DNA of 20,549 nt from Desulfobulbaceae bacterium UBA2273 (GTDB taxonomy: Bacteria; Desulfobacterota; Desulfobulbia; Desulfobulbales; Desulfurivibrionaceae): positions 1 to 20,549 of the forward strand of contig DDWZ01000007.1 in NCBI GenBank assembly GCA_002347095.1, given 5' to 3'. The translations under genes were made by a program, and so were the position numbers. Every line of letters begins with the position of its first letter. The first letter of the stretch is position 1. Positions 1 through 6,596 of this stretch are shown here, piece by piece. The notes under the pieces are model-generated. The model searched no databases, was not told where the DNA came from, and saw only the letters and a list, made by a program, of their open reading frames with translations.

Positions 1-633
1 ACTATTTATTGGCCAAGTCAATAAAACCCGGACCGGGACCGAAAAGGAACGGATGATCAAAAAGGAAAGGACCAGCAGCAGAATCGCAATGGAGCCAACC
101 ACCAAGACGCCTGTCATCTCAATCCGACGGGAAAACGCGAGAGAGCGGTCATGGTTCAGGTCGTGGAGGGCGTGCGCCGCCGGAGCGGCCACGGCCAGAT
201 CCTGAAGAATCCTGGCCGTCAGCCGGTCGTGGAAGCTTTTCTCCTGCCCGGAAAGATGCAGTCCCTTGCCATGGTTGGGATGCGGCCCGTACTGGGCAAA
301 AAGAAAGCCCAGGTTCCGGGCGGTCCGCGAAAGGTGGCCCAGCAATGCCTGTTCCTCGGCCGAGCCGAAGAGCGCTGTTTCCGCCTTGATCTGTCTGTCC
401 AGGAAGGTATGCTTATCCACCCACTGGACATGGGCGCGTTCCTCAAAATAGATATGGTGCTCGTAGGTCAGGATGGCCAGATCGGAAAGGGTGGAAGCCA
501 GTTCATCGGCAACGATGGCCTTGTGGGTGGCCCGCTCCACCTGACTGGTCGCCCAGAGGAAGAGCGCGGTCAGGGTCAGCAGCAGGACCACCGGAATAAT
601 GCCGATCAGGATGAGTTTGTTCCGAATCTTCAC
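1..633 (-). CDS. Membrane sensor protein, N-terminal part (probable sensor kinase), cut by window edge
   Basis: The frame is open from a GTG at 633 through base 1 (211 codons), so only the N-terminus is present. A transmembrane helix lies at about residues 9-27. A mostly polar, probably periplasmic segment of about 150 residues follows, and a second helix lies at about 178-198, ending in a basic stretch (RSFSVPVR) that resembles the entry to a HAMP linker. This two-helix layout is typical of sensor histidine kinases, but methyl-accepting or GGDEF receptors share it, and the output domain lies outside the window. The GTG is chosen because a G-rich ribosome site (GAGGGGG) precedes it by a few bases and the protein starts cleanly with a short cytoplasmic segment before the helix. 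It starts 10 nt after the solute-binding protein's stop, so the two are almost certainly cotranscribed. Inference: the binding protein delivers ligand to this sensor. Confidence 0.75.
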   Translation of the reverse strand, partial: MKIRNKLILIGIIPVVLLLTLTALFLWATSQVERATHKAIVADELASTLSDLAILTYEHHIYFEERAHVQWVDKHTFLDRQIKAETALFGSAEEQALLGHLSRTARNLGFLFAQYGPHPNHGKGLHLSGQEKSFHDRLTARILQDLAVAAPAAHALHDLNHDRSLAFSRRIEMTGVLVVGSIAILLLVLSFLIIRSFSVPVRVLLTWPINS

Positions 634-643
634 CGAAACCCCC

Positions 644-1681
644 TCAACGCTTGAAAACCGAGACCGCATCCGGCTTGATGGCCCGCAGATATTCCGGCAG
701 GACCAGATCCAGATAATTGGGCATGCCGCCCCTAAGCTCCTGGGAGCCGCCGCGCTCCACCTGCCAGCGGTACTGGTCCTCCAGATGGACGAAAAGGAAG
801 TTGGGCAGGGCAACATCGATGGTTGTCCTCGCCCAAAGGCATTCGATCTCCCGGGGGGAAATCCTGTTCTCCTTGCCCACCAGCTCCTTGGCCGTGGCCG
901 GGTCGTTCTTCACGAATTGTTCGGCCCGGATCAAGGCGCGCAAGAGCCTGGGAGTTGCCTGGAGATTGAGCGGGATATCGGGCCGGGTGGAGAGGATGCC
1001 GAGGATGGGATTGAGCCCGGGCTCGGCAAAGACCACGCTTTTATCGCCAAGGGCCGTGGCCGCGGCATTGATCATTCTGTTGGTCATGGAAAACCCGTCG
1101 ATCTCGCCCTTGGCCAGGGCGGACTGAAAGGCCTCCGGCTCCATGAACACCCGGACAACCTCGTTTTGCGCCAACCCATGTTTCATCATGAACAGGTCAA
1201 GGAAGAGCTGGCTCAGCACTCCTTTTTTCACCCCGATCCGCTTGCCCTTGAGATCCTGGGGCGTACCGATGCCCAGGTCGCGGCGGGCGATGATCCGGGT
1301 GGAATCATAATCGGACAAGAGCGTGGCCAGGATGGCGAAGGGGGTGCGCTGCGGATCGGCCAGCACAATGGGCGGCGCCCCGCTCACGGCAAAATTGCAA
1401 TCTCCCTGCAGCATGGAGTCAAAGGCCTGCTTCCCGTCGAGATCCTTCAGGGTGACCGCGAGGCCCTCTTCGGCGAAATAGCCCTGTTCCAGAGCGATCC
1501 GGGGCAGGATATCGGTGACGCTGCCATGGCACAGCATCACGGCCAGCGGTTCCTGCCGCCCCGGGGAGCTTGTCTCCTCTTGCCGCTTGCAGGCTGCGAC
1601 CGCAAGCAGCAGCACGAGCCCCGCGGCAACCACAATGCGCCAGCCAGAGTCCCATGCCGGGATTTTCACCTGAGCTTGCAT
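644..1681 (-). CDS. Lipoprotein solute-binding protein, NMT1/SsuA-like (ABC-type SBP without a permease here)
   Basis: A 345-residue protein. The ATG at 1681 is preferred over upstream in-frame starts because GGGGAGGTG sits just before it and it gives a textbook lipoprotein signal: a short N-terminal region with lysine and arginine, a hydrophobic core (VVAAGLVLLLAVAAC), then Cys followed by a polar region. Mature features include the opening 'HGSVTDILPRIALEQGYFAEEGL' region, in which an attacking helix follows the first strand. This is typical of the NMT1/THI5/SsuA/TauA group of periplasmic binding proteins for small organic ligands such as sulfonates, nitrate-like anions or pyrimidines. The middle contains 'DLKGKRIGVKKG', a standard SBP element. 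No ABC permease or ATPase is adjacent; instead a membrane sensor gene starts 10 nt after the stop. The ligand cannot be told from sequence. Family assignment is firm; the sensory role is inference. Confidence 0.85.
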   Translation of the reverse strand: MQAQVKIPAWDSGWRIVVAAGLVLLLAVAACKRQEETSSPGRQEPLAVMLCHGSVTDILPRIALEQGYFAEEGLAVTLKDLDGKQAFDSMLQGDCNFAVSGAPPIVLADPQRTPFAILATLLSDYDSTRIIARRDLGIGTPQDLKGKRIGVKKGVLSQLFLDLFMMKHGLAQNEVVRVFMEPEAFQSALAKGEIDGFSMTNRMINAAATALGDKSVVFAEPGLNPILGILSTRPDIPLNLQATPRLLRALIRAEQFVKNDPATAKELVGKENRISPREIECLWARTTIDVALPNFLFVHLEDQYRWQVERGGSQELRGGMPNYLDLVLPEYLRAIKPDAVSVFKR

Positions 1682-1933
1682 GCCGCACCTCCCCATGATG
1701 ATGGTTTTGCAACACATGGCCCAGCCTTGCACGCTCGCGCCCCCTCTTTCCCCTTGGGCCGCGGCGCTTTTGGCCGGGTTCCTCTGTTGCTCCCTGTCAC
1801 TTTTCAAGCCTGCCAGCCTCCGGCTTCACCGCCTGCAATGGTTCTTCGGCCTCCACACAGGAAAGACACTCTGATATGCTCAGGAAAATAACCGCCAAAG
1901 TCAACGAAAAAACTCGTTCGGCAACACCCTAAC

Positions 1934-2674
1934 TTACATCTGCAGATCAACAATAACGGGCAAATGATCGCTGGCGACCTTTGAGACGCGAAGACGGCAG
2001 CGCTTGCCGCCCAGCACGGTGATAGGCCCCCGGCAAAACACCTTGTCCAGGCCGGTGGAGGGAGAAAAGGAGGGGTAGGTCAGGATGGCATTCTGGTAGC
2101 CGAGGCCATGATTGGTCGCGCAGGCAAAACCCAGCGCCTCGGTAAACAGCGGCGCGAGCCGCGTCCACCAATCGTTGAAATCCCCGGCCACCACGCAGGG
2201 AGCCTCGACGGTGAGGCTGGTAAACTCCGGAGTCCGCACCAGCCGCCCCACCTGCTGAGGGCGCTCCTTGAAAGAAAGCCCCAGATGCAGATTGAACACC
2301 GGCAACAGCGGGAAGGCTGCGCCGGAGGGCAATTCCAGCTCGGTGAACAGACAGCCTCGGGACTTGCGGCCATCGAGGGTCAGATCAATATTGCGCTCAC
2401 GGGCGATGGGATAGCGGCTCAGGGTGGCGTTGCCGTACATCCCCTTGCGCAACTGGACATTCAGCCCCACCGCGAAATAGGGATAATTGCAGCTCTCGGC
2501 CAATTCCCGGGCCAGATTCAATTCCCGCGAGCGGGGCACTCCCACGTCCACCTCCTGCAGCAAAACGATATCGGCATCGTAATGGTCCAGAACCTTGGCG
2601 ATGCGCTCCGGACGAAACCGCCGGTCAACGCCGATGGCCCGGTGGATGTTATAGGAAAGAATTCGCAAATCCAT
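1934..2674 (-). CDS. Endonuclease/exonuclease/phosphatase (EEP) family protein
   Basis: A 246-residue protein. All EEP-superfamily landmarks are visible: N9 in 'SYNIH', E41 in 'LLQEVD', H130 in 'FNLHLG', D165 and N167 in 'GDFNDW', and the terminal D236-H237 pair in 'SDHLPV'. These residues bind Mg2+ and perform phosphodiester hydrolysis in DNase I, exonuclease III and inositol-phosphatase relatives. The substrate cannot be assigned. There is no signal peptide or membrane segment, so it is probably cytoplasmic. The ATG at 2674 is chosen: it has GGAG 8 nt upstream and the domain begins at once with 'MDLRILSYNIHR'. An upstream in-frame GTG at 2752 would add a non-conserved tail and has no spaced ribosome site. 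It follows the radical SAM gene by 81 nt and could be cotranscribed with it. Confidence 0.88.
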   Translation of the reverse strand: MDLRILSYNIHRAIGVDRRFRPERIAKVLDHYDADIVLLQEVDVGVPRSRELNLARELAESCNYPYFAVGLNVQLRKGMYGNATLSRYPIARERNIDLTLDGRKSRGCLFTELELPSGAAFPLLPVFNLHLGLSFKERPQQVGRLVRTPEFTSLTVEAPCVVAGDFNDWWTRLAPLFTEALGFACATNHGLGYQNAILTYPSFSPSTGLDKVFCRGPITVLGGKRCRLRVSKVASDHLPVIVDLQM

Positions 2675-2755
2675 GGGTAGTGCTCCAGCCCTGATTAAAC
2701 AGGATACGTGCGTTAACGAAGTTGTTTTCTGCCCAAAAAGCGCAGAAACCACCTT

Positions 2756-4348
2756 CTAGCTTTCTAAAAAACAGTAGGGGTCGCGCTGGGTGAAGACATC
2801 GAGGCCGAAGCCGTGGCTCACGGCGAGGCATCCTCCGCAGGCGGGCCGCAGGCGGCAATCCCGGCAGGCCAGGCACCCGGCCCGGTATTTCCGGGCCGCT
2901 GGCGCATCATAGATCTCCGCCAGGGATTGACGGAAGATGTTGCCGATGAGCGAGGGAAATTTCCGGCAACCATGCACTTCGCCATCGGGCAGCAAGGAAA
3001 CGAAATTAAAGGCCGCGCCGCAGCCGAATCCGGCGCACCCTCCCAGCAGGGGCTCCCCTTTTTCGGCACGGAGCAGATTGAAAAGATTATCCTTGAGCCC
3101 CATGTCCGGGTTCTCTTGGGCCGCGGCCACATAGCGTTCCAGAAATCCACGGTACTCGGCAACCGGAACCGACTCCAGCAGGGAACCCTCGCCGACCATG
3201 GCCAGCCGGTTAAAAACAAAAAGATCGACCCGGTCGCGGAGCAGCTCGGCCAGGGGGAGAACCTGCTCCATATTGCCCCGGGTCAGGGTGAGCATCACCA
3301 TGGAATAGATATCCAGCTCGCGCAAAAGCTCAAGAAACTTGAGAACCCTGGCAAAATAGCCCTTGCCCCGGATGAAGTCGTTATGCTCGGCCAAGCCCTC
3401 AAGGCTTACCTGATAGAAGACCGGTTTCCGGATGGCCAGCAGGGGCAGGAGATGCTCTTTTGTGGTGGCGTTGCCCAGGATGGCCACGCCAAAGCCCCGA
3501 TCCACCGCCGCCTGATACAGCTCGAGAAAATGGGGATAAAGCAAGGGATTGCCGCCGGAAAAGCTCACCTGCCCCCGCACGTGGCGGCTTTGGCAGAAGG
3601 CCAGCAGATCATCGAGCACCGCAAGGCCGCTGGCCAGGGGCAAGGGAGCGCGGTCGCTCCGGTCGTAGCAATGCTTGCAATGCAGATCGCAGACCTGGGT
3701 GATGTGCCATTGCAGGGTGAAAACCTCGGCGCTCAGAAAGCGGGGCTCCACCTCCTCGGTGATGGGGAAGCTCTCCGCATCCCTGCGGATGCGCGAGGGG
3801 GGGGCAAGCAGAATCCCCTTGTCCGTTGCCCGCTCAAGCGTTGCCAGAACAACCCCGACCGGCAACTCCCCAAGGGTTGCGGCCTGACGGGGCTCAATCC
3901 CTTCGGCAACCAGCTTCAAGGCCAGCAGATCCTCTTGCGCGGCCGCCTGCGCCTGGGGTGTTCCCGTTGCCGGATCGAGCCAGACTAAAATCATCTCCGG
4001 ATGCGGGCCGGGCTGCCCCCCATCTTCCCCGAGCAGGGCGGGCAAACCGCTAAAGGAGGAATGAAGCAGTTGCAGCGAAGGATTTATCGTGCGCTGCTCC
4101 ACTTCGGCGGGCAGGGAGGCGCCTTCCTGGCCCGCCCGGTACAGGGCCAGCTCCAACCGGGCCAGATCCGCGAGATATACAGGAGCATCCAGGAATGTCG
4201 CCGCAGGATCGGCAAGCAGTCCGGACAGTTCGGCAGGGTTTTCGGCAGGACTCAGGAAAGCGATGAATTCCTGCCACTGCGGGTCGGCCAACAGCCTCCG
4301 GCAGGCAGGAAAGATTGCGGCATGGTTACAGGCTATGGTGTTGGACAT
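2756..4348 (-). CDS. Radical SAM/SPASM peptide maturase, SbtM-like
   Basis: A 530-residue protein. The radical SAM [4Fe-4S] motif CxxxCxxC is seen as C220, C224, C227 ('CDLHCKHCYDR'), followed by a 'SGGNPLL' element for SAM binding. The C-terminus carries nine cysteines (C438, C443, C461, C492, C495, C498, C504, C507, C526), the pattern of a SPASM/twitch extension holding auxiliary Fe-S clusters; such enzymes usually modify ribosomally made peptides. The N-terminal 200 residues, beginning with a 'FPACRRLL' segment, resemble from memory the SbtM (selenobiotic, thio(seleno)oxazole) maturases of Geobacter-type bacteria; this subfamily call is moderate. No precursor peptide gene was found on either side. 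Start: ATG at 4348 with GGAAGGG upstream. A weak promoter candidate on the minus strand is TTGGTT (4418-4413), 16 nt, TACACT (4396-4391). It is divergent from the riboswitch transcript. Confidence 0.85.
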   Translation of the reverse strand: MSNTIACNHAAIFPACRRLLADPQWQEFIAFLSPAENPAELSGLLADPAATFLDAPVYLADLARLELALYRAGQEGASLPAEVEQRTINPSLQLLHSSFSGLPALLGEDGGQPGPHPEMILVWLDPATGTPQAQAAAQEDLLALKLVAEGIEPRQAATLGELPVGVVLATLERATDKGILLAPPSRIRRDAESFPITEEVEPRFLSAEVFTLQWHITQVCDLHCKHCYDRSDRAPLPLASGLAVLDDLLAFCQSRHVRGQVSFSGGNPLLYPHFLELYQAAVDRGFGVAILGNATTKEHLLPLLAIRKPVFYQVSLEGLAEHNDFIRGKGYFARVLKFLELLRELDIYSMVMLTLTRGNMEQVLPLAELLRDRVDLFVFNRLAMVGEGSLLESVPVAEYRGFLERYVAAAQENPDMGLKDNLFNLLRAEKGEPLLGGCAGFGCGAAFNFVSLLPDGEVHGCRKFPSLIGNIFRQSLAEIYDAPAARKYRAGCLACRDCRLRPACGGCLAVSHGFGLDVFTQRDPYCFLES

Positions 4349-4447
4349 GATACCCTTCCGTGGTAATGGGAAACCCTATTTTTCGGGATCAGTGTACCAC
4401 AAGCCGGGGAAAAACCAACCTCCTCCCTGATCGGCGGGAAAAACAGA

Positions 4448-4477
4448 TTGACAGGAGCAGAGGCACTGTGCCACTAT
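4448..4477 (+). promoter_or_regulatory. Putative sigma-70 promoter of the riboswitch transcript
   Basis: A perfect -35 hexamer TTGACA lies at 4448-4453. With an 18-nt spacer the -10 would be CACTAT (4472-4477), which keeps the important A2 and T6 positions but is otherwise weak. Transcription would then start near 4484, just at a perfect 6-bp hairpin with an AAA loop (4484-4498) that precedes the aptamer. Confidence 0.45.
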
Positions 4478-4498
4478 GAACGCACAGCGAAACGCTGT

Positions 4499-4592
4499 CT
4501 TGGAAAAAGGCAAACCCGGAGTAATCCGGGGACGCAAAGCCAACGGGTCCGCCAATGCGGATGGCCGGGTTGCCGATAGGGAAAATGGATTG
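4499..4592 (+). promoter_or_regulatory. Cyclic-di-GMP-I (GEMM-I) riboswitch aptamer
   Basis: The aptamer shows the GEMM-I consensus in order: GGCAAACC (4509-4516); a 6-bp P2 helix CCCGGA/TCCGGG (4515-4520 with 4525-4530) capped by a GNRA tetraloop GTAA (4521-4524); the invariant GACGCAAAGCC (4531-4541); a P3 arm with a CAAT loop that should carry the tetraloop receptor; and the 3' strand GGGTTGCCGA (4567-4576). Aligned to the Vibrio Vc2 aptamer, the ligand-specificity base G20 corresponds to G4509 and the intercalating A47 to A4536. GEMM-Ib riboswitches for 3',3'-cGAMP have A at position 20, so this copy is predicted to prefer c-di-GMP. Confidence 0.92.
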
Positions 4593-4598
4593 CTCACA

Positions 4599-4629
4599 CC
4601 CATCTCCGGCAACAGAGGTGGGTTTTTTT
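4599..4629 (+). terminator. Riboswitch expression-platform terminator
   Basis: An 8-bp stem CCCATCTC (4599-4606) with GAGGTGGG (4615-4622), with one T-G pair, is followed directly by seven T. The loop contains CGGCAAC (4607-4613), an exact complement of GTTGCCG (4569-4575) in the 3' strand of the aptamer. An antiterminator pairing GTTGCCG with CGGCAAC would also bring GGG (4579-4581) onto CCC (4599-4601), breaking the terminator. This predicts that ligand binding favours termination (an OFF switch). Confidence 0.85.
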
Positions 4630-4798
4630 ATGCCCTCTCAGATGTAACGCACCAAAAAACCAGGTTGGGGGGGGGACCTTCAACCCTGGGTGCTTCGCTC
4701 CGGAGCGGGCGAATCACCTTATAGCCACGCGCGCACTGCCCAAACACCGTATCTACCCTGATTCTCTGCCTTGCTACAAAACGCGTGGCTCCTCCCTG

Positions 4799-4836
4799 GG
4801 AGAGAGCCCGGCACCCGCCGGGCTCTCTCCGTTTTT
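4799..4836 (+). terminator. Strong intrinsic terminator ending the plus-strand RNA
   Basis: A perfect 14-bp GC-rich stem (4799-4812 with 4817-4830) with an ACCC loop is followed by GTTTTT (4831-4836). The T-run is only on the plus-strand side. It therefore suits a rightward transcript, although the hairpin lies right beside the stop of the leftward exonuclease gene and may also help to end that mRNA. Confidence 0.85.
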
Positions 4837-4838
4837 CT

Positions 4839-5681
4839 TCAGTACCCGCCCCGCAGCCGTCCCTGCAATCGCGCGATGAGCGCCACATCCGGCAGAAATG
4901 CCCTCTCCGGTGGAATCGGCATGTCCAACCGGTGGCTTTCGGCAAACGGGGTTCCCGCCAGTTTCAGGTTATAGGCCTGCACTAGCAACGATTCAAGGTT
5001 CACCGTATCTTCCACGTTGTAGGCAAGCAGGGTTTCCAGCACCCGGGGCTCCCGCGTCCGGCAATATTCCCGCCAGAGCAACACGGCAAAGTACCCGTCC
5101 ACCCCGGTCAGCTCCCCGCGATCAAGCCCCATCTGTTTTTCGCATCCCTTGAGGCCGCCGACAAATCCCAGCCCCTGCAACAGGGGGCGCAGATCGATGT
5201 GGGCCTGGGTCAGCCTGAAGCCGAAATGACGCTCGAGCATGGGAACGTCAAAGGCCTTGCCGTTGTAGGTAACGATCAACCGGTACCGCTGGATGTCCTC
5301 GGCAAACTCCGCGAGATTTTCCCCCTGGACATAGGTAAAGACCTCTTTCCCGTCGTAGAGGCTGATGGTGGTGATGCAGTGATCGTTAAAACTTAAGCCC
5401 GTGGTCTCGATGTCGAGATAGGCCACGGAATCGCGGTAATGCGGAAAGATGCGCCACCGCTGGGCCGCGGGCAGTTGCCGGAGAAAATCAAGGGGCGCCT
5501 GCTGCGCGGCCTGGGCGCGGCTGCGGGCCAGATGGTCTTGGATGAGCCGCACCTTCTGGCCGGAAAGAAACGCAGGGTACGGCTCGACAAATTTGTCCCA
5601 AGTGGTGACCCCGGCCTGCCAGAGCCGCCGCTCCGTGGTCTCGCCGATCCCTGGGATATGCACAAAGGTATTAAAGAGCAT
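4839..5681 (-). CDS. Ribonuclease H-like DEDDy exonuclease, YprB-like
   Basis: A 280-residue protein. The N-terminal 35 residues ('HIPGIGETTERRLWQAG') form a helix-hairpin-helix-like DNA-binding segment. The RNase H-fold exonuclease core follows, with motif Exo I D90/E92 ('YLDIETTG'), Exo II D145 ('YNGKAFDVPML') and Exo III Y221-x3-D225 ('YNVEDTVNLE'). These four acidic residues bind two metal ions for 3'-5' exonuclease chemistry, so the active site looks intact. The order HhH then exonuclease matches the Bacillus YprB-type family, whose physiological role is not defined. It lies 8 nt downstream of the SagB-type oxidoreductase gene, so the two form an operon. ATG start at 5681. Substrate (DNA or RNA) not determinable. 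Confidence 0.87.
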   Translation of the reverse strand: MLFNTFVHIPGIGETTERRLWQAGVTTWDKFVEPYPAFLSGQKVRLIQDHLARSRAQAAQQAPLDFLRQLPAAQRWRIFPHYRDSVAYLDIETTGLSFNDHCITTISLYDGKEVFTYVQGENLAEFAEDIQRYRLIVTYNGKAFDVPMLERHFGFRLTQAHIDLRPLLQGLGFVGGLKGCEKQMGLDRGELTGVDGYFAVLLWREYCRTREPRVLETLLAYNVEDTVNLESLLVQAYNLKLAGTPFAESHRLDMPIPPERAFLPDVALIARLQGRLRGGY

Positions 5682-5689
5682 CGGTCTCC

Positions 5690-6427
5690 CTATCCCTTCC
5701 GGCCTAGGGAGGCGAGATAGAGCACCGACTCCTCCTGGCCGTCCACCCCGAGCAGACCATTCACCTCCTCATCGAAAAAAGCGGCGACCGGACAACCACC
5801 CAGGCCGAGAAAGCCCGCGGCCAGCAGCAGGTTCTGGCAGATATGCCCGGCGTCCAGCAAAATATAACGCAACCCCCGATGCCCGTATTTGGCCATGTTC
5901 CGCCGGAAGATGGCGGTCCAGATAAAATTGACCGGGGCCTGGGCCAGAAAGCTCTGCCCCAGGCAGGCTTCAGCCAGCGGTTGCCCGGGCGGCAAGACGG
6001 AAAGACGCTCTAGCCGGAAGCCCTGCACATCAAAATGGTAGATACCGGGCGCAAGCCCCTCCACCCGTTGGCTGGCCAGATAGGTCTCCATTGGGTACAG
6101 GGCTCCGGCAGAAGGCGCGGTGCGGAAAAGATAAGACCCGGCTTGGCCGGTTATGCCTTGGCTGGCCCAGAGCAGCAAGGCCAGCTCCTCCAGGGAGATG
6201 GATTCGGCGACAAAGCTGCGCTGCGAACGGCGTTGCTGGAGAAGCGAGAGAAGATCCGCGCCCTGCTGCGGCCAGGCCCTGGGCAGCTCCACCACCTCCG
6301 CCTCCGGGTAGGTCTTCCAGCGCTCTGTTCTCTGGATTGCGGGGGGCGCTTGCCCGTCCTTCGCTTCCCTGGCGCATTTTGTCGCCTGCAAATATTTGTG
6401 GCCCAGAGATTCTTTCAGTTCCGGCAT
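5690..6427 (-). CDS. SagB-type nitroreductase-fold dehydrogenase
   Basis: A 245-residue protein from the ATG at 6427, chosen because GGGGA sits 8-12 nt upstream; an upstream in-frame ATG at 6532 would add a Cys-rich, poorly conserved tail. Typical SagB/ThcOx signatures are seen: 'RRSQRSF' early (FMN phosphate contacts), 'LALLLWASQGITG', 'RTAPSAGALYPMETYL', 'GIYHFDVQ', and near the end 'DAGHICQNLLLAAGFLGLG'. Members are FMN enzymes; some oxidise azolines to azoles in thiazole/oxazole peptides, but many bacterial members stand alone with unknown substrates. No cyclodehydratase (YcaO) or E1-like partner is in the window. A radical SAM peptide maturase is encoded 1.3 kb away beyond the exonuclease, in a separate operon, so a joint peptide pathway is possible but unproven. 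Confidence 0.87.
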   Translation of the reverse strand: MPELKESLGHKYLQATKCAREAKDGQAPPAIQRTERWKTYPEAEVVELPRAWPQQGADLLSLLQQRRSQRSFVAESISLEELALLLWASQGITGQAGSYLFRTAPSAGALYPMETYLASQRVEGLAPGIYHFDVQGFRLERLSVLPPGQPLAEACLGQSFLAQAPVNFIWTAIFRRNMAKYGHRGLRYILLDAGHICQNLLLAAGFLGLGGCPVAAFFDEEVNGLLGVDGQEESVLYLASLGRKG

Positions 6428-6596
6428 ACGCTCTTTCCCCATACGGCACAGCGGGGCGCAGGCAAAGAACCTTGCCGGGCCCAACAATCGCCGATACATT
6501 TTGATGTGTGTGGTTGAAAAATCCGTCGTCATTCCGGCAGAAAGCCGAACTTACCTGAACGTGCGAGGCTCCGAGCCAACGAAGGCAGTCAGCCGG

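Larger units (their letters stand above)
4484..4836 (+). ncRNA. Candidate riboswitch-controlled non-coding RNA (two terminators, no convincing gene)
   Basis: Between the promoter at 4448 and the terminator at 4799-4836 the plus strand holds a c-di-GMP-I aptamer, its terminator (4599-4629) and then about 170 nt without a credible coding frame. The first ATG after the terminator (4630) encodes only five codons. The distal part is rich in complementary segments: GCAC/GTGC and CCAG/CTGG plus GTTG/CAAC within 4651-4693, the self-complementary 12-mer CGCTCCGGAGCG just after, and a long-range 7-bp pair CCACGCG (4725-4731) with CGCGTGG (4782-4788). All downstream genes up to 9792 are on the opposite strand. 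Stand-alone GEMM riboswitch RNAs are known (Bdellovibrio merRNA). Whether the product here is the aptamer alone or the longer RNA is unknown. Confidence 0.5.

Noticed and set aside
1682..1933. Possible riboswitch leader upstream of the solute-binding protein
   Set aside because: I compared it with the TPP, cobalamin and moco patterns I know and found no conserved core; no convincing promoter spacing either.
599..3988. Long plus-strand open frames (599-1891, 2108-2680, 2813-3988)
   Set aside because: They are antisense to genes with clear family motifs (SBP, EEP, radical SAM), their translations are Gly/Gln/His/Pro-rich and match no fold, and none has a suitable ribosome site.
4376..4612. Minus-strand Cys-containing 78-codon frame upstream of the radical SAM gene, considered as a precursor peptide
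   Set aside because: It is the antisense of the riboswitch, so its sequence is dictated by the RNA; no ribosome site and no leader/core layout.
4476..4724. Plus-strand 82-codon frame through the riboswitch
   Set aside because: It is made of the conserved aptamer and terminator sequence; its ATG lies before the predicted transcription start and there is no ribosome site.
6524..6552. GTCATTCCGGC...AAGCCGAAC segment as a dispersed palindrome
   Set aside because: Only a degenerate partial match to the family; arms do not pair well.
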